A DNA stretch of 64,000 nt from REEB95 sp963785735 (lineage in GTDB: Bacteria > Pseudomonadota > Alphaproteobacteria > ATCC43930 > CGMCC-115725): contig CAWAWJ010000001.1 in the NCBI GenBank assembly GCA_963785735.1, forward strand, positions 62,001 to 126,000, written 5' to 3'. The notes below the pieces were generated by a model that was not told where the DNA came from, ran no database searches, and saw nothing but the letters and a program-made list of their open reading frames with translations. Within the stretch, counting starts at the first letter, position 1. Each line of letters starts with the position of its first letter. Below are positions 58,163 through 64,000 of this stretch, piece after piece. The translations under genes were made by a program, and so were the position numbers.

Positions 58163-60187
58163 CTATACCAACGCCAAGGCCGCCGAGCATACCGCCTCGG
58201 CGGTGATGCCGAAATGCTTGTAGAGATCGGGCGCCGGGGCCGAGGCGCCGAAACCCGTCATGCCGACGAAGCCGCCGGCGGGGCCGATATACCGGTCCCA
58301 GCCGAAACGCAGGGCCGCCTCGACCGCGACCAGGGGTGCCGCGCCCAGCACCGCGCGGCGATAGGCTTCGTCCTGGCGGTCGAACAGTTCCCAACACGGC
58401 ATGGAGACCACCGCGGCCTCGATTTTCTTCTGCGCCAGCAGGTCGCGCGCCGCCAAGGCCAGCGAAACTTCGGAGCCGGTGGCGAGGATGGTGACTTGGC
58501 GCGCGGCCTTTCCTTCGGCCAGCACATAGGCGCCGCGCGCGCATTTGTTCTCGGGATTGCCATCCTTGCGCAAGGCGGGCACGGCCTGGCGCGTCAAGGC
58601 CAGGACCGAGGGGGCCGCGCTTTGCGCCAAGGCCAGCTCCCAGCATTCGGCGGTTTCGACCGCGTCGGCGGGACGGAACACCAGGAGCTTGGGAATGGCG
58701 CGCAACGCGGCCAGATGCTCGACCGGCTGATGGGTCGGGCCGTCCTCGCCCAAGCCTATTGAGTCGTGCGTCATCACATAGATCACGCGCAGCCCCATCA
58801 GCGCCGAAAGCCGGATCGACGGGCGGCAGTAATCGGTGAACACCAGGAACGAGCCGCCATAGGGAATGATCCCGCCATGCGCGGCCAAACCGTTCATCGC
58901 CGCCGCCATGCCGTGCTCGCGGATGCCGTAATGGATGTAGCCGCCGGAGAAATCCTTGGCCGTAATGACCTTCTGGCTCTTGGCCTGGGTGTTGTTGGAG
59001 CCGGTCAGATCGGCCGAGCCGCCGATCAATTCCGGCATCACCGGCGCCAACGCGTCGAGCACATTGCCCGAGGCCTGGCGGGTCGCGATCTTGGGCGCCT
59101 CGCTCGCGGCCTTGGCTTTCACCTGGGCCAAGGCATTGCGCGCCTCGGGCGAAATCTCGCCTTTCACGCGGCGCGCGAATTCGGCGCGGGTCTTGGCGTC
59201 CGCCGCGTCGAGCCGCTTTTGCCAGGCCGAGGAAAGCTTGCCGCCGCGCGCTCCGGCCTCGCGCCAGAATTGCACCACGTCATCGGGCAAAACGAAAGGC
59301 GGCTCCGTCCAGCCGAGGCGCTGGCGCGATCCGGCGATCTCGGATGCCCCCAAGGGCGAGCCATGCGCCGCCGCCGAGCCCGCCTTGGTCGGAGCCCCAA
59401 ATGCTATCGTGGTGCGGCAGGCGATGAGCGAAGGCCGGACGCTGGTGCGCGCCTCGGAAATGGCGGCGGCGAGCGCCTCGGTGTCGTGGCCATCGACCGC
59501 GGTCGCGTCCCAGCCGGCGGCCGAAAAACGCGCGAGCTGGTTTTCCGAGGTGGAGAGCGACGTGCCGCCGTCGATCGAAATGCCGTTATCGTCCCACAGC
59601 ACGATCAGCTTGGAGAGCCGCAAATGGCCGGCGAGCGAAATCGCCTCCTGGCTGATGCCCTCCATCAGGCAACCGTCGCCGGCGATGACATAGGTGTAGT
59701 GATCGGCCAGATCCTTGCCGAAGCGCGCGGCCAAAATGCGCTCGGCCAGCGCCATGCCGACGGAATTGCCCAGGCCCTGGCCCAAGGGCCCGGTGGTGGT
59801 CTCGATGCCCGAAGCGTGGCCGCGCTCGGGATGGCCGGCGGTGCGGCTGCCGAGCTGGCGGAAGCGTTTCAATTCCTCGAGCGTCATGTCGGCATAGCCG
59901 GTCAGGTGCAAGAGCGCGTAGAGCAGCATCGAGCCGTGCCCGGCCGACAAGACAAAGCGGTCGCGGTCGGGCCAATCGGGCTTGGCCGGATCGAAATTGA
60001 GGAAACGGGTGAAGAGCACGGTCGCCGCGTCGGCCATGCCCATCGGCATGCCGGGATGGCCGCTCTGCGCCGCCTCGACCGCGTCCATGGCCAAGGCGCG
60101 CAGCGCATCCGCCATGCGCCGGAGCATCGGATCGCGCGGCCGCGGCAAGGGCGGCACGGACGATGTGGGGACCGGGTTGGCGCTCAT
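58163..60187 (-). CDS. tkt: Transketolase
   Basis: From ATG 60187 the product has 674 residues. HPGMPMGMADAATVLF starts the N-terminal domain, VIAGDGCLMEGISQEA plus WDDNGISIDG form the thiamine-diphosphate and metal motif, and EDGPTHQPVEHLAALR is the central pyrimidine-domain motif. It moves two-carbon units in the pentose phosphate or Calvin cycle. It begins the tkt-gap-(unknown)-fba-thiE run. Upstream lie a REP-like repeat and tRNA-Gln instead of the zapA genes often seen there. Confidence 0.95.
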   Translation of the reverse strand: MSANPVPTSSVPPLPRPRDPMLRRMADALRALAMDAVEAAQSGHPGMPMGMADAATVLFTRFLNFDPAKPDWPDRDRFVLSAGHGSMLLYALLHLTGYADMTLEELKRFRQLGSRTAGHPERGHASGIETTTGPLGQGLGNSVGMALAERILAARFGKDLADHYTYVIAGDGCLMEGISQEAISLAGHLRLSKLIVLWDDNGISIDGGTSLSTSENQLARFSAAGWDATAVDGHDTEALAAAISEARTSVRPSLIACRTTIAFGAPTKAGSAAAHGSPLGASEIAGSRQRLGWTEPPFVLPDDVVQFWREAGARGGKLSSAWQKRLDAADAKTRAEFARRVKGEISPEARNALAQVKAKAASEAPKIATRQASGNVLDALAPVMPELIGGSADLTGSNNTQAKSQKVITAKDFSGGYIHYGIREHGMAAAMNGLAAHGGIIPYGGSFLVFTDYCRPSIRLSALMGLRVIYVMTHDSIGLGEDGPTHQPVEHLAALRAIPKLLVFRPADAVETAECWELALAQSAAPSVLALTRQAVPALRKDGNPENKCARGAYVLAEGKAARQVTILATGSEVSLALAARDLLAQKKIEAAVVSMPCWELFDRQDEAYRRAVLGAAPLVAVEAALRFGWDRYIGPAGGFVGMTGFGASAPAPDLYKHFGITAEAVCSAALALV

Positions 60188-60314
60188 CGCAGCAGAATCG
60201 ATTCGCTCTCGGCGGGATCGGGGCCGCACCTTGGCGTGACCCGGCGTCACCGTCAACCCTCGACTCCCGGGACCAGGGTTGCGCCGTCTCGATGTCTGGA
60301 TCGAGGCCGTGCGC

Positions 60315-60388
60315 CCTTCGACAAGCTCAGGGTAAGGAGATTTTCTTAATGCCATCCTCGATGGTCCTCATCCTGAGCCTGTCGAAGG
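60315..60388. repeat. REP-like imperfect inverted repeat
   Basis: The arms are 60315-60337 (CCTTCGACAAGCTCAGG plus GTAAGG) and 60366-60388 (CCTCATCC plus TGAGCCTGTCGAAGG). The core CCTTCGACAAGCTCAGG and its complement recur as an intergenic palindromic element in many proteobacteria. It sits in the tkt upstream region; tRNA-Gln begins about 100 bp away. Confidence 0.7.
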
Positions 60389-60447
60389 ACGCCGGATGCC
60401 CATGCCAGCCATTGGTCGCCATGCGGTCCGGTTGCGGCAAAAGGGGC

Positions 60448-60476
60448 TTGACGCTAAGGTCGCGCCATCCGGTATT
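60448..60476 (+). promoter_or_regulatory. Promoter candidate for tRNA-Gln
   Basis: TTGACG (60448-60453) and GGTATT (60471-60476) at 17-bp spacing, ending 12 bases before the tRNA. The -35 is good and the -10 is weak. Confidence 0.35.
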
Positions 60477-60488
60477 CGCGCGGAATCT

Positions 60489-60563
60489 TGGGGCGTAGCC
60501 AAGTGGTAAGGCAGCGGATTTTGATTCCGCCATTCGGAGGTTCGAATCCTCCCGCCCCAGCCA
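60489..60563 (+). tRNA. tRNA-Gln (anticodon UUG)
   Basis: The 7-bp acceptor stem TGGGGCG/CGCCCCA, discriminator G and encoded CCA (60561-60563) are clear. The anticodon stem GCGGA/TCCGC frames loop TTTTGAT with anticodon TTG at 60521-60523. The T loop TTCGAAT follows in CGGAGGTTCGAATCCTCC. It reads CAA (and CAG by wobble). It sits directly before an AT-rich gene. Confidence 0.97.
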
Positions 60564-60653
60564 CCCTTCGCTGTTGCACAGCTTCGGGTGGCTTACGCCA
60601 ATATTAACGAAAGGCATAGGACGATTGGAGATGCATTTCGAGGAGAAGATAAG

Positions 60654-61229
60654 ATGTCCCAGCTTTGGAACTGGTTTGTTCTGCTTTGGAATGGGTTAAA
60701 GAATAACGATGCGTCAAACTGGTTTGTAATAATTATCAGTCTGATTGCTTGGCCATTTTTTCTTCATTGGCTAGGCTCTCGTAAACGACAAAGCGTTCCT
60801 CACCTCGAAGTCCTTCCTCGCCCAAACCCAAACGGAATGACAATAAATGGTAAGCAATTTGTTGCAGTTGATTTCGCATTTACGAATCGAACGGGTTCCG
60901 TCGTTTATCTCTACCGTGCTCGACTACGAGAATCCCCAAATAACTTTTCAATCCCGTTAGAAGCCGACAGGGATATTTCTGGCGGGTGGCGTGAACTGAA
61001 ATTCGGTATTCAGCAGAACATCGGCTATGCGTTCGTCGATCATGAGCGCGTAATACAGACAAACCAGACTGCGATGACGATTATGGCCACCTCGCAGAAG
61101 ATGGATGACGCTTTTTATAATTATCGACCGTGGTGGCTCCGCAGATGGCTTCGATGGCCAAAATATTTTCGGCTCGAATATACTGCGGTGGTTGGAGAGA
61201 AAAAGTATTCCGTCTCGACCGTGTACTGA
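60654..61229 (+). CDS. Orphan single-pass membrane protein in AT-rich DNA beside tRNA-Gln
   Basis: The 191-residue product starts at ATG 60654 with AGGAG 8-9 bases upstream. Residues about 22-42 (NWFVIIISLIAWPFFLHWLG) form one membrane helix; the remainder is a soluble, beta-rich domain (FVAVDFAFTNRTGSVVYLYRARL, LEADRDISGGWRELKFG, FRLEYTAVVGEKKYSVSTVY) of unknown family. Base composition and codon use are clearly AT-richer than in the surrounding genes, and it lies 90 bp past a tRNA, a classic insertion point. No integrase or duplicated tRNA end is seen. Confidence 0.65.
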   Translation: MSQLWNWFVLLWNGLKNNDASNWFVIIISLIAWPFFLHWLGSRKRQSVPHLEVLPRPNPNGMTINGKQFVAVDFAFTNRTGSVVYLYRARLRESPNNFSIPLEADRDISGGWRELKFGIQQNIGYAFVDHERVIQTNQTAMTIMATSQKMDDAFYNYRPWWLRRWLRWPKYFRLEYTAVVGEKKYSVSTVY

Positions 61230-61240
61230 TGGCAACGCGT

Positions 61241-61723
61241 CTATGGCTTGGCCGCCGGCGGCGCCATCGCACCGATGCCGCCGATCTTGGCCGTAACCCC
61301 GACCTTGCCCGCCTTGGCGAAAATGAGGGTCAGGGGAAAGCTCTGGCCTTCGACCAGCGGCGCTTTCAAATCCATCAGCATGACGTGATAACCGCCGGGT
61401 GCGAGCCTTTGCGTCGATCCCGCCTTAAGGTCGAGTGCCGGCACCGGCCGCATCATCATCACGCCGTTGTCGAGGCTCATGCTGTGGATTTGCGCCTCGC
61501 CCGCGATGGGCGTCGAAACGCCCAAGAGCCGGTCGTCCGCCGCGCCCTTGTTTATGAGCGTCATATAGGCGGCGCCGGTGTGCGCTCCGAGCGGCGTGGC
61601 GCGCGCCCAGACATCGACGGCCTGGATCGCGGGCGGGTTGGCGGATTGCGCGGATGCTTGAGCGGCGATGAACGCCGCGAGCAAGCCGAGGACGATGGTT
61701 CTGAATATCATGCGGCCCACCAT
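61241..61723 (-). CDS. Periplasmic copper chaperone PCu(A)C
   Basis: The product has 160 residues from ATG 61723 (an internal ATG at 61711 is an alternative). Residues about 5-27 are a signal peptide (FRTIVLGLLAAFIAAQASA). The copper-binding pattern H-x2-M ... M-x21-H-x-M is seen in IHSMSLDNGVMMMRP and GGYHVMLMDL. Such proteins deliver Cu(I) to cytochrome oxidase. It ends 11 bp from the convergent orphan gene and follows the esterase gene by 20 bp, so it may share its operon. Confidence 0.85.
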   Translation of the reverse strand: MVGRMIFRTIVLGLLAAFIAAQASAQSANPPAIQAVDVWARATPLGAHTGAAYMTLINKGAADDRLLGVSTPIAGEAQIHSMSLDNGVMMMRPVPALDLKAGSTQRLAPGGYHVMLMDLKAPLVEGQSFPLTLIFAKAGKVGVTAKIGGIGAMAPPAAKP

Positions 61724-61743
61724 GGGACTTGCACCTTGGGACT

Positions 61744-62670
61744 TCAGGGGCGGCGATGGGTAGCGAAGAAGGCGAGGATGGTTTCGGCCGCCGAAACCTT
61801 CTTGCCGCCGCCGGGCGCGGGAAAGATATCGCCCGGCCAGGAATGGTCGCCGCCCATGAGCTCCCACAGCACCACCTCGCTGCCGTCCTTGCAGTTGGCA
61901 TAGGCGATGCGTTCCAAATCTGGGCCTGCGGGATGCGAAATCGCGGGCGGTCCGGCGCAGCCGTCGCTCGCCGCCCAGAAGGACAGCGCGTCACCGACCG
62001 ACATTTTCCAGATATGGGGAAAGTTCAGCATCGTCGAGGTCCCGCCCTCATAGCGCACATAGGGGTCCTTGCGGCCGTGAACGATCATCACCGGCACCGG
62101 CATCGCGGGCATGGGGATGATGTAGGTGCGGCCGTCGCGGGTCATGCCGCCGATCGCCGCCGAAACCGGCGCCGCCGCCGCGAACCATTCGGGATGCATC
62201 GCCGCGAGCTGATAGGTCAACATCCCGCCGTTGGACATGCCGGTGGCGTAGATGCGGGCGCGGTCGAGCGGATGACGCGCGGCCACGTCCTCGATCATCG
62301 CGCCCACGAAACCCACATCGTCCACCTGGCGCGCCACCGCCTCGCCGCAGCAGATTTGCGCGTTGAAGGTGCGGCGCGGCGGGTCGCCGTATTCGCCGCC
62401 GTCGGGGAACGCCACCATCATGCCGAGATGATCGGCGGCCTGGGCGAAGCGGGTTTCGCCGGCGAAGCTCGCCGCGTCACCGCCCGCGCCGTGGAGCGCG
62501 ATCACCAAAGCCAAGGGCGCGTTGCCCGCATTCGGCGGCACATGCAGGAGATAATCGCGCGTGGCGCCTTGATATTGAATATCGATGCGTTCGTCGGCGA
62601 ATGCGGGCCCAACCTTTAGCAGAGGGGCCGCGAGCAGCAATGCCGCCAGCGGAAAAACCGCCGCCCTCAT
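61744..62670 (-). CDS. Secreted CE1/LpqC-type esterase (PHB depolymerase-like)
   Basis: From ATG 62670 the product has 308 residues, with a signal peptide at 1-26 (FPLAALLLAAPLLKVGPAFA). ALHGAGGDAASF (oxyanion hole), YATGMSNGGM (nucleophile Ser), IVHGRKDPYV (Asp) and MGGDHSWPG (His) form a complete triad. The family contains feruloyl or acetylxylan esterases and extracellular poly(3-hydroxybutyrate) depolymerases. The start overlaps the stop of opgC copy 2 (ATGA), so an acyl-glycan target is plausible; a hydroxybutyrate polymer is the alternative. Confidence 0.82.
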   Translation of the reverse strand: MRAAVFPLAALLLAAPLLKVGPAFADERIDIQYQGATRDYLLHVPPNAGNAPLALVIALHGAGGDAASFAGETRFAQAADHLGMMVAFPDGGEYGDPPRRTFNAQICCGEAVARQVDDVGFVGAMIEDVAARHPLDRARIYATGMSNGGMLTYQLAAMHPEWFAAAAPVSAAIGGMTRDGRTYIIPMPAMPVPVMIVHGRKDPYVRYEGGTSTMLNFPHIWKMSVGDALSFWAASDGCAGPPAISHPAGPDLERIAYANCKDGSEVVLWELMGGDHSWPGDIFPAPGGGKKVSAAETILAFFATHRRP

Positions 62671-63836
62671 TCGGCGCCCGCGTAAACGCGCTCCGCCACG
62701 GCGACATGCTTGCGCTTCCACGGCGCGGCCTTGAACCAGGCGACGCCATAGGCGATGGCGAAGAGCAGGCCGAAGCTCGCCCCATTGACCGCGATCTGGG
62801 CGAGAGCGCCGGTGCCGGCGTGGTCGAACACCATGCCGCCGATATAGGACAACACCATGCCCGAGGTGAAGATCGACAGCGCCTGCTGGCCGCATTTGAA
62901 GAAAGGCTTGAGCGGCGGCGTCAGCAGCAGCGCCTCGCGGCCCTTGAGCAACGCCACCGCGACATAGGCCGAGGCGAGGAAATGGACGTATTGCATCGGG
63001 TCCATATAGGTCTTGTCGCTGTGGTCGCCGACCCATTGGCGGAGATGATCGATCGCCTTGACGCGCTCGAACACCGAAGGCAGCGAGATCGCGAGCCCGG
63101 CCAGCAGCACAGCGGCGCTGCCCCAGAACAGGATTCTGGAATCGAGAGACACCTTGATCCAGCCGCGCCGCAACGCGAAACCCGTGAAGAAAATGAGCTG
63201 CCAGGCGAAGGGATCGAAATACCACATCGCCTGGTCGTCGGCATGGGCGGGGAAATTGAGCTGGAAAACCCAGGCGCAGACATAAAGCGCGAGCGAGGCC
63301 GCCAGGACGAGATACGGGCTCACCCTTGCCAGCGCCATCACCGCCGGCACCATCGCCAGCACGACGATGTAGAGCGGCAAGATGTCGAGATAATGCGGCA
63401 CATAGGTCAGCGTGAAGAGGCCGATCAGCGCGGCCGGCGTGTCGGAAAAGAAACGCTGCAACTGCGCCACCGCGACGTAATCGGTATCGGGGAAGATCAT
63501 CGAGCCGGCGGCCACCACCATGGCGACGACGAAGAACATGCCGAGCTGCGCGGCGTAAAGCTGGATGCAACGATAGAGGATGCGCAACGCGCCGACCGGC
63601 CAGCCCCGGCTCAAAAAAGTGCCGCCGAAGGCGATCGACGCCGTCATGCCCGAGACGAACACGAACATGTTGGCGGCGTCGCTGATGCCGTAACGCGCCG
63701 GGATGTAATCCCACAACACGTTGCCGCGGCAATGCGCGATGAAGATGATGAACATGGCGACGCCGCGGAAGAAATCGAGCCGTGGATCGCGGCCCTTGTT
63801 CAACGCCGTCGCGTCTTCCACCCTGCCCTCCGGCAT
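62667..63836 (-). CDS. opgC: OpgC-family membrane acyltransferase (second copy)
   Basis: From ATG 63836 (MPEGRVEDATALNKG) the product has 389 residues and about ten membrane helices. RLDFFRGVAMFIIFIAHCRGN and SDAANMFVFVSGMTASIAFGG match the OpgC signature, and YLDILPLYIVVLAMVP is shared with the copy at 20.8 kb. It transfers acyl (often succinyl) groups to periplasmic glucans. Start and stop both overlap neighbours by 4 bp (ATGA), in a run of an unknown membrane gene, opgC2, esterase and perhaps the copper chaperone. Overall identity to copy 1 looks low, so they may have different targets. Confidence 0.85.
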   Translation of the reverse strand: MPEGRVEDATALNKGRDPRLDFFRGVAMFIIFIAHCRGNVLWDYIPARYGISDAANMFVFVSGMTASIAFGGTFLSRGWPVGALRILYRCIQLYAAQLGMFFVVAMVVAAGSMIFPDTDYVAVAQLQRFFSDTPAALIGLFTLTYVPHYLDILPLYIVVLAMVPAVMALARVSPYLVLAASLALYVCAWVFQLNFPAHADDQAMWYFDPFAWQLIFFTGFALRRGWIKVSLDSRILFWGSAAVLLAGLAISLPSVFERVKAIDHLRQWVGDHSDKTYMDPMQYVHFLASAYVAVALLKGREALLLTPPLKPFFKCGQQALSIFTSGMVLSYIGGMVFDHAGTGALAQIAVNGASFGLLFAIAYGVAWFKAAPWKRKHVAVAERVYAGAE

Positions 63837-64000
63837 CAGGGCGCGCGCAGCTTCGCCGGAATCGGGATGAAGGGCAGATAGCGCTCGATCAGTTCGATGC
63901 CGCGCCGGCGGCGGATGACCATGATGGCGATGGCGAAGAGCCACACCGTGCAGGCCTCGCGGAACAGCACGCCGCCGTCGCCATAGGGGTCGACGCCCAA
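63836..64000 (-). CDS. C-terminal 54 residues of a membrane protein, cut by window edge
   Basis: The frame enters at base 64000 and ends at a TGA at 63836-63838 that overlaps the opgC2 start (ATGA). The fragment has one hydrophobic helix (VWLFAIAIMVI), a cluster of arginines (RRRR) and the tail IELIERYLPFIPIPAKLRAP. Not enough is present to name a family. It is coupled to opgC2 and so likely belongs to the same glycan-modification operon. Confidence 0.6.
   Translation of the reverse strand: MGVDPYGDGGVLFREACTVWLFAIAIMVIRRRRGIELIERYLPFIPIPAKLRAP

Noticed and set aside
60564..61240. Integrative element with att sites at tRNA-Gln
   Set aside because: No second copy of the tRNA 3' end, integrase or mobility gene is visible within the window.
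61490..63732. CRISPR or tandem-repeat array
   Set aside because: No regularly spaced repeats occur here or elsewhere in the window.

Overview
The window is GC-rich, densely coded DNA that reads as part of an alphaproteobacterial chromosome. The markers are a DUF1013/TrcR-type regulator, a TipN-like polarity protein, COQ9, two OpgC-type glucan acyltransferases, split-subunit PntAA/PntAB, DUF465 and DUF1192 small proteins, and the gene groups efp/suhB and tkt-gap-fba-thiE. No IS element, prophage, rRNA or CRISPR array was seen. One tRNA is present (Gln, UUG). I cannot name a genus from sequence alone; GC content and gene set would suit a soil or freshwater alphaproteobacterium.

Layout. 0-8.3 kb (minus strand): a TPR protein cut by the window edge, then an operon of galE, a glycoside-hydrolase/GT2 fusion and an ABC exporter, then a GT87-like membrane glycosyltransferase. 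8.6-18 kb: UDP-sugar enzymes (ugd, UDP-xylose synthase, UDP-glucuronate 4-epimerase) mixed with a UbiB-like kinase, an amidohydrolase, oligoendopeptidase F and an acyl-CoA synthetase. 18-23.5 kb: alcohol dehydrogenase, an opgC-SGNH-SGNH operon, and an ECF sigma/anti-sigma pair. 23.7-31.6 kb: transhydrogenase operon (pntB frameshifted), rpsU, def, COQ9, purEK, a TauE-type permease and two DUF465 genes. 31.6-34.7 kb: creA and a cluster of short secreted or membrane proteins, one broken at an A8 run. 34.8-43.3 kb: acyl-CoA and propionyl-CoA synthetases, TrcR-like regulator, quinone oxidoreductase, 3-hydroxybutyrate dehydrogenase, metY, alpha/beta hydrolase. 43.4-51.8 kb: TipN-like coiled-coil protein, Hsp20 with a probable RNA thermometer, L31, a MotA/MotB-like pair with an OmpA-domain protein, and an inositol monophosphatase. 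51.8-60.2 kb: efp/epmA, a SeqA-N-terminus-like DNA-binding protein with an unusual repeat region, a TonB-like protein, thiE, fba, gap, tkt. 60.3-64 kb: a REP-like inverted repeat, tRNA-Gln, an AT-rich orphan gene, a PCu(A)C copper chaperone, a CE1-type esterase, a second opgC and the tail of another membrane protein.

How it fits together. The carbohydrate genes (UDP-Glc to UDP-Gal, UDP-GlcA, UDP-GalA and UDP-Xyl, plus GT2/GH, GT87, ABC exporter, two OpgC and three esterase-like proteins) point to synthesis, export and acyl decoration of a cell-envelope glycan. Acyl-CoA synthetases, PrpE, BdhA and the esterase suggest use of short-chain acids and hydroxybutyrate.

Most unusual signals: (i) the SeqA-like gene with three tandem TAGCGCTA palindromes, DnaA-box-like repeats and clustered GANTC sites; (ii) the GH-GT2 fusion/ABC/galE module; (iii) a ROSE-like thermometer before hsp20; (iv) two frameshifts, one at an A8 homopolymer.
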